From Bolinopsis microptera (Eukaryota > Ctenophora > Tentaculata > Lobata > Bolinopsidae), in NCBI RefSeq assembly GCF_026151205.1, contig NC_087073.1:372001-436000 (forward strand): a DNA stretch of 64,000 bases, read 5' to 3'. Positions 10,963 through 22,379 of the stretch are shown here, piece by piece. Under the pieces are notes generated by a model. It was not told the DNA's origin, ran no database searches, and was given only the letters and a program-made list of their open reading frames with translations. Every line of letters starts with the position of its first letter. Position 1 is the stretch's first letter. Both the position numbers and the translations under genes were made by a program.

Positions 10963-11478
10963 CGGGGTTTTTCTGAAATTATACCTAGCTTGTTGTAGAT
11001 CTAATTGGGTTTTTCTGAAATTATACCTAGCTTGTTGTAGATCTAATTGGGTTTTTCTGAAATTATACCTAGCTTGTTGAAGATCTAATTGGGTTTCTCT
11101 AAAATTATACCTAGCTTGTTGTAGATCTAATTGGGGTTTTCTGAAATTATACCAAGCTCGGTGTAGATCTAATTGGGTTTTTCTGAAATTATACCTAGCT
11201 TTTTGTAGATCTAATTGGGTTTTTCTGAAATTATACCTAGCTTGTTGTAGATCTAATTGGGTTTTTCTGAAATTATACCTAGCTTGTTGTAGATCTAATT
11301 GGGTTTTTCTGAAATTATACCTAGCTTGTTGAAGATCTAATTGGGTTTCTCTAAAATTATACCTAGCTTGTTGTAGATCTAATTGGGGTTTTCTGAAATT
11401 ATACCAAGCTCGGTGTAGATCTAATTGGGTTTTTCTGAAATTATACCTAGCTTTTTGTAGATCTAATTGGGTTTTTCT
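10963..11478 (+). repeat. 42-bp tandem array with 252-bp higher-order period
   Basis: Twelve units of 42 bp (GGGTTTTTCTGAAATTATAC, CTAGCTTGTTGTAGATCTAA). Unit-specific variants (TTGAAGATCT, TTTCTCTAAAATT, CCAAGCTCGGTG, AGCTTTTTG) recur six units later, so the array is two 252-bp higher-order blocks. It is absent from duplication copy 2. Confidence 0.92.
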
Positions 11479-11888
11479 GGGATCAATACAAATTTATACA
11501 ATTAGTCGCAACCAGGCGACTCATAAACAATACTCCAATCCGGATTTTACATGTTATAAGTATAACTTCTGGTACACCTTTTTCAATGGTTTTTGATTGA
11601 AAATGTTTTCAGTGACTGAGTTTCAAGAAACTTTGAAAAACGATTTTGAGAAGAAACCTGTTTCCTTATTCCTAACTAATCTATCTTGACCTTGTGAAGA
11701 CTTCGTCCTACCCCAGGTTATCAAATATCAGGTTTGTGAATGTTTTACAAAACAACTTAATCTTTCTTTTATATTACTTTTTAATTAATAAATATGCTGA
11801 TTAATTTTAGGGACATCTATTTCTAAGTAAGTGCCAATACCATTTAAGAATACGACTGCCAGCACGCTATTTTAAAGCGATAAGATAC

Positions 11889-14305
11889 TCAGTATCTAGA
11901 CAGCTCAAATCTCAATCTTTCTCCCACAATTATTGGTTCTTGATCAGCCACGTAGCCAGCAATAAGATTAAGGCAGGAACTTGGCGAAGCGCCAGATAAC
12001 CCCATCCATATATTCCTGTCCCGCATCAGGGTTCGCAGTTCCTCTTTAGAGTTTGTCACAACTTCCTTCAGTAACATAGACAAGTAGCTTTGTCTTGGTC
12101 GGCCTTGCTGTGCTCTACCATGCATAGGTTCCCATAAGACTAAATCACTAGCAAGTAGCTTAGGATGTCTGATGCAGTGTCCTGCCATTTTTAATCTCCT
12201 GCTTCGTAACCCTACTCGGCGTCAGTCAATTGCATAATTGAATAACTGATGCCTTGGTAGGCTACCATACAAAGTTATATTGCTGACCTTGTTCTTCCAT
12301 GAGATACCCAGCACCATACGCAGCATCGTTGTGTATGTCCCGTCCAAACTTTTCTCTTGAGCCTTCGTCAGTTTCCAGGTTTCTGATCCATAGAGCAGTA
12401 CTGACTCACAAGCCGCTATGAACAATCTAATCTTAAGGCTCTTTCAGGGTTTGAATTTCCAAATATCCTTCAGTCTATGTAGGGCACCTCATGCTTTTCC
12501 CTTTCTAACCCTTATCTCCCTATCTGTGCTATGTAACTTACATTGTAGGGCACCTCATGCTTTAGAGGTCGCTAGATCGATCCTCCATATTCAAATTTCA
12601 ATGTCATAACCTTGGTCTTGCCTTTGAGCGTGCTAAATCAGTCGATCTTCGAGATTGTTCTTAAAGGGCCCCCGACACGACAGTTGAAAACAGCTTGAAT
12701 CGATGTATTTTCGGACGCTGATTCAGAATCACACCCCATGACATAGGGTTAAAATGCTCCCCTGCCAAGATATTGGCGAAAAACTGTCTTGATCACGTGA
12801 TATGACCGTGCGTATAAGGAAGTTGGTCGAATTTCTCGTTCAGTTAGGGTTTCAGCATATGCTTTTGTTAGGGATTGGGTTAGGGTTAGGGTTGGGATCA
12901 GATAAGAGGGTTAGGGTTTCGAATAGTCGTTCAGGGCCAGCTAGAGAACGGGTTGAAAAAGTCACGTGACAGTCGAGTGTAGAGTGATTAATCATCATCC
13001 TCTTGCCTTCGTTTAAGGCATAATTGAATAACTGATGCCTTGGTAGGCTACCATACAAAGTTATATTGCTGACCTTGTTCTTCCATGAGATACCCAGCGC
13101 CATACGCAGCATCTTTGTGTATGTCCCGTCCATACTTTTCTCTTGAGCCTTCGTCAGTTTCCAGGTTTCTGATCCGTAGAGCAGTACTGCATACTGATCA
13201 CAAGACGCTATGAACAATCTAATCTTAAGGCTCTTTCAGGGTTTGAATTTCCAAATATCCTTCAGTCTATGTAGGGCACCCCATGCTTTTACCTTTCTAA
13301 CCCTTATCTCCCTATCTGTGCTATGTAACTTACATTGTAGGGCACCTCATGCTTTAGAGGTCGCTAGATCGATCCTCCATATTCAAATTTCAATGTCATA
13401 ACCTTGGTCTTGCCTTTGAGCGTGCTAAATCAGTCGATCTTTGAGATTGTTCTTAAAGGGCCCCCGACAGTTGAAAACAGCTTGAATCGATGTATTTTCG
13501 GACGTTGATTCAGAATCACACCCCATGACATAGGGTTAAAATGCTCCCCTGCCAAGATACTGGCGAAAAACTGTTTTGATCACGTGATATGACCGTGCGT
13601 ATAAGGAAGTTAGTCGAATTTCTCGTTCAGTTAGGGTTTCAGCATATGCTTTTGTTAGGGATTGGGTTAGGGTTAGGGTTGGGATCAGATAAGAGGGTTA
13701 GGGTTTCGAATAGTCGTTCAGGGCCAGCTAGAGAACGGGTTGAAAAAGTCACGTGACAGTCGAGTGTAGAGTGATTAATCATCATCCTCTTGCCTTCGTT
13801 TAAGTGTAGCCATACGCTCGCTGCCGCCGCGATTCTACTCGGAGCAGGAACTGAGGAACTCGTTGGCCTTGTCCATGTCCTCAGAAATAAGTGGTATATC
13901 ATCTGCAAAGTCCACATCGGTGATGATCTTGGGGCCCACTCTTCTGCTTTTTTTACGTTCGAGAGTGAGTCCAAGTCGCTCCGCATCATCACCTATGGCT
14001 TGCCTCATACAGTAGTCGATGACTATTGCAAAGAGGTAAGGTGCTAAGGTTTCACCCTGTAACACACCTGCTAGTACCTCAAACAACAGTCTCTCCGTCT
14101 GGAGTTATATTAGGACTTTGGCCGTTGTCTTCTCGTACATAAGCCGTATAAGCTGTACGATTTTGACTGGAATACCGTAAGCTTCTAGAATCTTGAGCCC
14201 TTTCCCACGATGTACACTGTAGAAAGCCTTCTTAAAGTTTATAAATGTCAGAACAGCTGGCAGTTTCCGACTCTTGACACCCTCTATTAGACGCCTCAGT
14301 ACCAA
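11889..14305 (-). pseudogene. Dead LINE (RT plus C-terminal region)
   Basis: On the minus strand, pieces appear in correct order. 14305-14105 has the RT core segment LTFINFKKAFYSVHR. 14086-13835 has GVLQGETLAPYLFAIVIDY and DVDFADD, the RT catalytic box. 13217-13019 and again 12425-12222 have LLYGSETWKLTKAQEKSLDG. 12188-11889 has AGHCIRHP and GRAQQGRPRQSYL, the usual C-terminal tail of RTE/Jockey-like LINEs. Frameshifts, stops and a 785-bp internal tandem duplication break it. There is no endonuclease domain or ORF1. Telomere-like TTAGGG stretches are embedded near 12870-12905 and 13655-13705. Confidence 0.85.
12234..13803 (+). repeat. 785-bp tandem duplication, two copies
   Basis: Units 12234-13018 and 13019-13803 both begin CATAATTGAATAACTGATGC and end with TCTTGCCTTCGTTTAAG. 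Small differences (for example an extra GACAC word in unit 1) show moderate age. Duplication copy 2 at 28 kb has a single unit. Confidence 0.88.
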
Positions 14306-14486
14306 TATCTGCTGGGCTTAGATGTCCCTCACATAAATCGAGGCCTTTTTTTTTCAAAAAGCTAAGGCAAAATGCAGGATAACGTGGAAAATGCAGGATA
14401 ACGTGGAAAATGCAGGATAACGTGGAAATATTCTCAAATTCTCTCAAAATGTTTCCTTCGGCTTTACGTCCCCTAGCTGTCCGGTC
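13453..14486 (+). repeat. 1,034-bp direct repeat left of piggyBac segment
   Basis: Begins TTAAAGGGCCCCCGACAG and ends CTAGCTGTCCGGTC. The same length and sequence recur at 19398-20431; the only difference I see is one base (TATCTGCTGG here, TATCTACTGG there). It contains part of the dead LINE. It starts with TTAA, the piggyBac target word. Confidence 0.92.
14371..14428 (+). repeat. Three 19-bp units AAAATGCAGGATAACGTGG
   Basis: Three tandem copies, conserved in the two other copies of this region (near 20313 and 29622). Confidence 0.85.
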
Positions 14487-14845
14487 TCCCATATTCTTCC
14501 ACGGTACTTTTAAAAGTACGGTTCATAAACAGTGACCTAACTTGTCTCATGACAAATATTTTTGGATGCAGTTTTTTGCATTAAGTTAAAAAAGGTCTGC
14601 TGATGATTTTAGCACCCTGACCAGATGGTTAACAAAAGCAAGAGATTTATAGGATGTTGGCAAAGGTGTTCAAAAATGGTACTTTGAAAAATGGTAAATT
14701 CTCGGTACCACCAGCCAATTCTCCAACTTTGATGGATCCCAAATTTGGTTTTTTTAAATTGCCTAAACGATTGTGCAATAAATAGGCAATAATGTGGAGC
14801 GACATAAAAATCATAAATTACCTCTAATTGAGATGTAAATTGGGT

Positions 14846-14975
14846 GTACTTTTAAAAGTACATCATTCTAGACAACGATGTACTTTTAAAAGCACGTACT
14901 TTTAAAAGTTCATTACCTTCGAATGATGTACTTTTAAAAGGACAGGTTTCACGATTAATGTACTTTTAAAAGTAC
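14846..14975. repeat. Left cluster of TTAA-centred palindromes
   Basis: GTACTTTTAAAAGTAC occurs at 14846 and 14960 exactly, with one-mismatch versions at 14880, 14896 and 14928; a further perfect copy lies at 14504. Start-to-start spacings are mostly 32 (or 16) bases. Every copy is centred on TTAA. Mirrors the cluster at 19135-19264. Confidence 0.9.
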
Positions 14976-15035
14976 AGGTTTATATAGACTACACAATGTA
15001 TGCTGGTTTATATAGACTACACAATGTGTGCTGGC
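14975..15035 (+). repeat. Short direct duplication with TATA-like core
   Basis: GGTTTATATAGACTACACAA occurs twice, 26 bases apart, about 450 bases upstream of the piggyBac start codon. TTTATATAG could act as a TATA element, but the distance leaves this unproven. Confidence 0.5.
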
Positions 15036-15449
15036 TTAATTAATGCCGGTAACACTGTCATGGCAGGTAAATTGTTCTGAATCAGAACGGAACAGAAATT
15101 TTCCGCTCTGATTCGCCAGCACTGGCATAATTTCACAGTTGACTATGACTTCGTGTAATTATAGTGTGAGGTCTCCTTAGGCATGTTAATCCGATATTAT
15201 TTATATTTATTACGTCTTTATATTATAAGCTTTCAGTTTCATTTTGTGCAGGTTATAATAAACTTCGGTCTCAATTTATTAGACTGTCAGCAGTGCTCTC
15301 CGTGGGGCATGAAATATCGATTTTGTTGTAACGCCATTTGCTGGTTTATTGACTAACATTTCTTAGCTTAGTATTTTCTTTTCTTGTTGTAATTTTTCTT
15401 TTCTTAGTATATTTTTAGTTCATTTCTTAGCTAAGTACAGGACGTGTAC

Positions 15450-18400
15450 ATGGATTTGTCAGATACAGCGAAAAGAAGGAGGAGAAAGAGGAGCCCTGAG
15501 AAAGATGCGACCCTGGTGTGTTATACACTACTGTTATGCTATATAATATTACTTCTCTACATCTGTCATCATGAGATACAATCCAATTATAGGCAATTTC
15601 ACATTGATGAACTTATTTATTAAATAGCTAATACTAAACTACACCAGGACCATAAATTCGACGTAGGCGATCTTGTTTACAAAGAATGGGGGAGACAGTG
15701 GGAGCCGGCTCGAGTACTGAAGATTTATAAAGGAGGATCAGGAGGGATCAAGATTCAGTTTGTGGAATGCAAGAGAATGCTGGATGTCCACAAACAAACC
15801 CTAAAGCTCCCAGAAGCTTTTCACAACCTAAAGAATACCGAAAATGGTGAGAATGAGAAGGGAGTATCAGAGGCTGAGAGAGTTCTAGAGGAACAGAAGA
15901 GAGTGGCAGAAGCTGAGAGAGTTCTAGAGGAACAGAAGAGAGTAGCAGAAGCTGAGAGAGTTCTAGAGGAACAGAAGAGAGTGGCAGAAGCTGAGAGAGT
16001 TCTAGAGGAACAGAAGAGAGTAGCAGAAGCTGAGAGAGTTCTAGAGGAACAGAAGATAGTAGCAGAAGCTGAGAGAGTTCTAGAGGAACAGAAGAGAGTA
16101 GCAGAGGTAGAGAGAGGTCTAGAGGAACAGAAGAGAGTAGCAGAAGCTGAGAGAGTTCTAGAGGAGCAGAAGAGAGTAGCAGAAGCTGAGAGAGTTCTAG
16201 AGGAACAGAAGAGAGTAGCAGAAGCTGAGAGAGTTCTAGAGGAACAGAAGAGAGTAGCAGAGGTTGAGAGAGTACTAGAGGAACAGAAGAGAGTAGCAGA
16301 AGCTGAGAGAGTAGTAGAGGAGCAGGAGAGAGTAGCAGAAGCTGAGAGAGTTCTAGAGGAGCAGAAGAGAGTAGCAGAAGCTGAGAGAGTTCTAGAGGAA
16401 CAGAAGAGAGTAGCAGAAGCTGAGAGAGTTCTAGAGGAGCAGAAGAGAGTAGCAGAAGCTGAGAGAGTTCTAGAGGAACAGAAGAGAGTAGCAGAAGCTA
16501 AGCGAGTTCTAGAGGAACAGAAGAGGGTAGCAGAGGCTGAGACAATTCTAGAGGAGGAAAACAACGCAGATGAGGAAATGCACAGACTACAAGATGAAAG
16601 GAATCTTATGTTGGAACAGCAGATTGCTGATGGCACACAATCATGTCAGTATTCAATAGTAAACATACATCGGAAACCAGTTACAAGATCTAGGATTGTA
16701 AACATTAAGAAAGAGTTATATATTGAAGTAGAGGCCGCTCTGGAAGACGTGGAACAACCGGGTGAAAACGTGGATCCTTCAAGATCGACTAAATCCCCAA
16801 AATCAAAGAAGATGGCTGAAGTTAAGAGGGAAATTCTAGAAAAAGATGTGAAGCAGTTTACAGGATCCAGACAATCAGCTCGAAGCAACACGAAGACCAA
16901 AAATAAAGCGAAGAAACAGAAAAATGTCCGTATTAATGTTCGAGAAGAACAAACTTCTTTGCATAATAACTTGAGAACGCTGGACGAAGCTCTAGAGCTG
17001 GCAACCACAGTGTCTTCGAATGAGATAGATGTTGTCATCCTTCCTCCGGATGGTGTTGAGAGTGATACGGAAATGATCGATGACAATGATGGTGATAATC
17101 TCCCCTTGTCTGCGGTAAAAGATACTGCTGGAACCTATGAGCTACATTTTGTAGGAGAAGAGTCAGATAATGAATTGGACACAGAACAATTGACGAACCC
17201 TGCCCCTATTACACGAAGTTCAACTAATGCTATTGATAATAAGTATCCGGACATAGTCGCTTTTCGATCAGAAGTTCAAAATATTGTCGAAGACACATCA
17301 ACAGATACATCTGAGAAGATCAATAAACTTTTAGGACTCTGCCCGAAGATTAATAACTCGTGTAAGTGGGTTGCCGACTCTGCTCAAGCTCCAAATCTTT
17401 CACCTCGCCCATCATACAGTGAGAAGGTTATTGCTAATAGATCAAAACTGATCCAAGATTTCGGTGGTTTGCTACCCCATGAAATTTTCGAGAGACTTGT
17501 AGATGACCCCGAAAACAGTTTGTTAACCCAAATTATCACAGAGTCGGAGCGTTATGCTCATAGCCGATTTGGCGATTTAACCTTCAAGACAAACAAAGAT
17601 GAAATTAAAACATTTATCGGGGTTTTGCTTTTGTCGGGCTATCACAAGTTACCTCAAGCACACCTCTATTGGGATTCAAATGTTGATACTAATGTGAGTG
17701 TGGTTACTGATGCCATATCAAGGAACCGATATAATTTGCTGAAGAAGTACATTCATTGCGTGGACAATCGAGATGTGGACACCACAGATAAGTATTGGAA
17801 GGTAAGACCTCTCTACGACATCATGAATCAAAGTCTGGCTAAGTTCAAGAACCTTGATAATACGTTTAGTATTGACGAGCAGATGGTCCCTTACACCGGG
17901 ATGCATAGCGCTAAACAACGCATGAAGGATAAAAGCATCCGATTCGGCTATAAAAACTTTTGGCTGGTTGGCTCATCGGGATTCCCGTACCACTGCCTCC
18001 CTTACTGTGGTAAGAAAGGAATTGGCGGAGATCCTGGAAAGAACCTCACCAGTCGGGTAACCTTACAACTGGCCATGGAGATTCTTGAACCCAAAGAAAG
18101 TAACGTCTTTTATGACAATTGGTTTGCCAGCTATAAGCTGTTAGCCATATTCTCTGCCATGGAGCTTGGAGCATCTTGTACTATTCAAAGTCAGAGAACA
18201 AATAGTTGCCCCACCAAGACTGATTCTGCACTTAAGAAAGAAGGGCGTGGGAGCTTTTCAAAGGGAATTGACGAGTTTACAGGGGTGACCATTGTAAAAT
18301 GGCATGACAATAGCGTCGTGAATGTTGGTTCCAACATCTTTACTGTTAATCCTATCACAGATGTGGAACGGTACAGTCAAGCAGAAAAGAAGAAGATTCA

Positions 18401-18881
18401 AATCAAACGACCATCCCTTGTCAAGGAGTATAACAAGGGAATGGGTAACGTTGATGTGTTTGATGGCCATGTGGCTAGCTACAGAATCTCTCTAAGGGGA
18501 AAAAAGTGGTGGTGGCCACACCTAATAAATACGCTTGATTGCCTGAAAGCAGCATCATATTCTTTGTATGAGATATGTCATTCGAATGAAAAGACGAAAC
18601 TGACATATCTGAACTTCATTCGACGAATAACAATAGCCTACCTGAAGAAGAGATTGCAGCCCCCATCATCGCTATGCCAAAGAGTTGCAGTGTGGAAGGG
18701 TGACAACAGAGTTACCCCAGAGGTCCGCCTGGAGAGTAGAACTAACACTCACTGGCCAGTAAAAACAAAGCAAAGACGATGTGCTTTGAATGGCTGCAAA
18801 GGTCGCAGCAACTATAAGTGCGAAGTGTGTGACGTTGCACTTTGTGTGCTTTGTTTTAAGCCTTATCATCAGTTAGAGTAA
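15450..18881 (+). CDS. piggyBac-like transposase with long coiled coil
   Basis: The model has two exons: 15450-15515 and 15648-18881, intron donor CTG|GTGTGT, acceptor CACCAG|GAC, phase 0, giving about 1,099 aa. Exon 1 encodes a basic NLS-like stretch (KRRRRKRSPEK). Exon 2 opens with KFDVGDLVYKEWGRQWEPAR, which looks like a Tudor/chromo-barrel fold. Then come ~18 repeats of 13 residues (VAEAERVLEEQKR; 39 bp each, 15867-16560), predicted as a long charged coiled coil, and an acidic/basic linker. The DDE_Tnp_1_7 core has the three catalytic Asp contexts: SIDEQMVPYTG, VFYDNWFAS and YNKGMGNVDVFD. The C-terminus is a Cys-rich finger (CALNGC, CEVCDVALCVLCF) as in PGBD proteins. piggyBac transposases cut and paste at TTAA. 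The catalytic residues are all present, so it may be active or domesticated. GTG at 15762 is not needed as a start. Confidence 0.85.
15867..16560 (+). repeat. 39-bp coding minisatellite
   Basis: In-frame tandem units (GAACAGAAGAGAGTAGCAGA, AGCTGAGAGAGTTCTAGAG) inside the piggyBac gene, roughly 18 copies. Variants change single residues (AEV, KI, VVEEQER). The long open frame on the opposite strand is a shadow of this repeat. Confidence 0.93.
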
Positions 18882-19134
18882 AAAGCACAAAACCTGACAA
18901 TTTTAGTAAAATTGATAGTAAACTAAGTAAACTGGTAAATGGAATTGTGATAGTAGTTTATAAGTATAGCTGTTCCCACCATCATGATTTATTCAGTGTA
19001 CCACTTAAATTTTGTATGGTATTGTTTAAATTTTATTCAGCCATTCTGACCAAGGCTTTTAGTTTTATTATCTGACCCTGAGTTTCTATTTAACTAACTA
19101 ATGTACCACCAAAAGTGCACTATTCATTAAACCC

Positions 19135-19264
19135 GTACTTTTAAAAGTACATTATTTATTAAACCCGTACTTTTAAAAGTACATCATTCAAATATGATGT
19201 ACTTTTAAAAGTACGATACAATTTTCCAAAAAAGCAAGCTCCAACAATGACCTTTTAAAAGTAC
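19135..19264. repeat. Right cluster of TTAA-centred palindromes
   Basis: Perfect GTACTTTTAAAAGTAC at 19135, 19167 and 19199, exactly 32 bases apart, and a two-mismatch copy at 19249. Located 250-380 bases after the piggyBac stop codon. Could be subterminal transposase-binding sites, a terminator-like hairpin set, or a palindromic microsatellite. Confidence 0.9.
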
Positions 19265-19397
19265 GGGTCGAAAAAGCTATAAAAAATATAAATTTTTTCA
19301 AAATTATTATTGCATCGTCGGAGTTGGTGTCTTAATGCTTCGGAAACAAAATTTCGTCAAAAAATTCGAACGTTTAGAGTTGTTGGTATTATATGGG

Positions 19398-20431
19398 TTA
19401 AAGGGCCCCCGACAGTTGAAAACAGCTTGAATCGATGTATTTTCGGACGTTGATTCAGAATCACACCCCATGACATAGGGTTAAAATGCTCCCCTGCCAA
19501 GATACTGGCGAAAAACTGTTTTGATCACGTGATATGACCGTGCGTATAAGGAAGTTAGTCGAATTTCTCGTTCAGTTAGGGTTTCAGCATATGCTTTTGT
19601 TAGGGATTGGGTTAGGGTTAGGGTTGGGATCAGATAAGAGGGTTAGGGTTTCGAATAGTCGTTCAGGGCCAGCTAGAGAACGGGTTGAAAAAGTCACGTG
19701 ACAGTCGAGTGTAGAGTGATTAATCATCATCCTCTTGCCTTCGTTTAAGTGTAGCCATACGCTCGCTGCCGCCGCGATTCTACTCGGAGCAGGAACTGAG
19801 GAACTCGTTGGCCTTGTCCATGTCCTCAGAAATAAGTGGTATATCATCTGCAAAGTCCACATCGGTGATGATCTTGGGGCCCACTCTTCTGCTTTTTTTA
19901 CGTTCGAGAGTGAGTCCAAGTCGCTCCGCATCATCACCTATGGCTTGCCTCATACAGTAGTCGATGACTATTGCAAAGAGGTAAGGTGCTAAGGTTTCAC
20001 CCTGTAACACACCTGCTAGTACCTCAAACAACAGTCTCTCCGTCTGGAGTTATATTAGGACTTTGGCCGTTGTCTTCTCGTACATAAGCCGTATAAGCTG
20101 TACGATTTTGACTGGAATACCGTAAGCTTCTAGAATCTTGAGCCCTTTCCCACGATGTACACTGTAGAAAGCCTTCTTAAAGTTTATAAATGTCAGAACA
20201 GCTGGCAGTTTCCGACTCTTGACACCCTCTATTAGACGCCTCAGTACCAATATCTACTGGGCTTAGATGTCCCTCACATAAATCGAGGCCTTTTTTTTTC
20301 AAAAAGCTAAGGCAAAATGCAGGATAACGTGGAAAATGCAGGATAACGTGGAAAATGCAGGATAACGTGGAAATATTCTCAAATTCTCTCAAAATGTTTC
20401 CTTCGGCTTTACGTCCCCTAGCTGTCCGGTC
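19398..20431 (+). repeat. 1,034-bp direct repeat right of piggyBac segment
   Basis: Essentially identical to 13453-14486. Beyond 20431 the sequence continues with the order seen in duplication copy 2, so this is the natural continuation of copy 1. Confidence 0.92.
19780..20250 (-). pseudogene. Dead LINE RT fragment (second copy)
   Basis: Same minus-strand RT pieces as at 13835-14305 (GVLQGETLAPYLFAIVIDY, DVDFADD, LTFINFKKAFYSVHR), duplicated along with the 1,034-bp repeat. The two pieces are in different frames. Confidence 0.85.
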
Positions 20432-21098
20432 GGACTAGCCTGCCATGGCAGATTATCTTGGCTACGGGGCTGTTCTTGATTAGTTAATTACCTACTTAAT
20501 ATCAGTTAATTAATTCCTCGATTTATGTGAGGGACATCTGAGTTAGTACCATTTTAGAATACGACTGCCCGCGTCCTATTGTAAAGCTGTAAAATAAAAA
20601 ACTCACGCGGAGAATTTCAGTGATAAGAAGTACAGGATCACAACAACTTATTCGAGCAACTACTTTCTAACTGGTATCTATCTTGTGAAGACTCTCTCCT
20701 CAACCCCAAGTTATCAGGTTTGTAAACGTTTTATAGAATTTAGACGACATAGTCTTCCTTCTCATATTATTTGTTTTAGATAAGACTCATTGTTGTGCCC
20801 TATTCGTTCCTTGTGCCCCACCCTGCTTAGTGCTGTGTTCGACCTTGGCTAACTGTGAGAAATTTCCGGGCATTGACCGTTTATTAGTGTATTTGTAGGC
20901 AGTTATCGTGTTCGTCGTATTGCTACTGTTAGTTCAATTGCTCTGAAAGGACAGACATTTTTTCAATTCCTAGAATTGCAGGATACTTCGAGAATTGTAG
21001 CATATACATCGAGCTTTTTTCGTGTCCATATAGAGTCATTGTATTGTTCCTTAATTCCTTATTAAGGCAAAATAGGGCTTCAACAGAAGGGTGGGCGA
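20432..21098 (+). other. Non-coding body of the duplication
   Basis: Matches 29745-30419 closely. I see no gene; it leads into the compound telomere-like array. Confidence 0.6.
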
Positions 21099-22168
21099 CA
21101 ATTGACCCCCCAACAATTGACCCCCCGACAATTGACCCCCCGACAATTAACCCCCCGACAATAGACCCCCGACAATTTACCCCCCGACAATTGACCCCCC
21201 GGCTGACCCTGACCCTGACCCAGGACCCAGGACCCTGACCCTGACCCTGACCCTGACCCTGACCCTGACCCTGACCCTGACCCTGACCCTGACCCTGACC
21301 CTGAACCTGACCCTGACCCTGACCCTGACCCTGACCCTGACCCTGACCCTGACCCTGACCCTGACCCTGACCCTGACCCTGACCCTGACCCTGACCCTGA
21401 CCCTGACCCTGACCCTGACCCTGACCCTGACCCTGACCCTGACCCTGACCCTGACCCTGACCCTGACCCTGACCCTGACCCTGACCCTGACCCTGACCCT
21501 GACCCTGACCCTGACCCTGACCCTGACCCTGACCCTGACCCTGACCCTGACCCTGACCCTGACCCTGACCCTGACCCTGACCCTGACCCTGACCCTGACC
21601 CTGACCCTGACCCTGACCCTGACCCTGACCCTGACCCTGACCCTGACCCTGACCCTGACCCTGACCCTGACCCTGACCCTGACCCTGACCCTGACCCTGA
21701 CCCTGACCCTGACCCCAACCCCAACCCTTAAACCCAACCCCAACCCCAACCCCAACCCCCAAACCCAACCCCAAACCCAACCCCAACCCCAACCCCAACC
21801 CCAACCCCACCCCAACCCCAACCACAACCCTCAAACCCAAACCGAACCCCAAACCAAACCCCAACCGCAACCCTAACCCTTACCCTTACCCTAACCCTAA
21901 CCCTAACCCTTACCCTGACCCAGGACCCTAACCCTAACCCTATTCCTAACCCTGACCCAGGACCCTGACCCAGGATCCTGATCCAGGACCCTGACCCTAA
22001 CCCGATCAATTGACCCCAGTGTAATTACATGGGGGGTCAATTGTCGTACTCAGCCCTAGATTTCGCAACAATTGACCCCAGTGTAATTACATAGGGGTTA
22101 ATTGTCGGGGGGTCAATTGTCGGGGGGTCAATTGTCGGGGGGTCAATTGTCGGGGGGTCAATTGTCGC
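21099..22168. repeat. Compound telomere-like array with inverted borders (copy 1)
   Basis: Left border: ~7 units of CAATTGACCCCCCGA. Then ~85 units of CCCTGA (TCAGGG on the minus strand), from about 21205 to 21713. Then mixed CCCCAA/CCCAAA and true CCCTAA telomere words with CCCAGGACCCT spacers to about 22000. Right border: the same CAATTG unit in inverted orientation (GGGGGGTCAATTGTCG). The long open frames (QGQG, SGSG, RVRV) are artefacts of the hexamer. Confidence 0.95.
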
Positions 22169-22379
22169 GGTACCCTCCAAAACAGTACAGGTAGGGATAT
22201 TGAAAATGTATAGTAATTGCACAATTGCACTCTTTATGGTAGATCGTTGTACTGGTTATTTTCAAGAGATTTCCCATTTAGGCCCATCCTGACCAATCAA
22301 AACGTTAAAATTTTAGGAACAAACAAAATTGAGATGAAGAAACAAAATTGAGATGAATCTTACATGTGGAGTTGCCATG

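Larger units (their letters stand above)
14487..19397 (+). mobile_element. piggyBac-family segment
   Basis: A 4.9-kb segment inserted relative to the second copy of the large duplication. It contains one intact piggyBac-like transposase gene and clusters of a TTAA-centred palindrome on both sides. The outer edges are defined by where the flanking 1,034-bp repeats stop. Canonical 13-bp piggyBac terminal inverted repeats were not recognised by eye, so the exact transposon ends are uncertain. Confidence 0.7.

Noticed and set aside
12870-12905. Chromosome end, from TTAGGG repeats
   Set aside because: Only a few degenerate units embedded in a LINE copy and repeated at 13.66, 19.6 and 28.9 kb; interstitial, not terminal.
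15821-16636. 271-codon frame opposite the piggyBac coiled coil
   Set aside because: Shadow of the in-frame 39-bp repeat on the coding strand.
20929-22009. Very long open frames of QGQG, SGSG and RVRV, and TLTL at 30.5-31.4 kb
   Set aside because: Produced by the six-base CCCTGA repeat, which is open in all frames.
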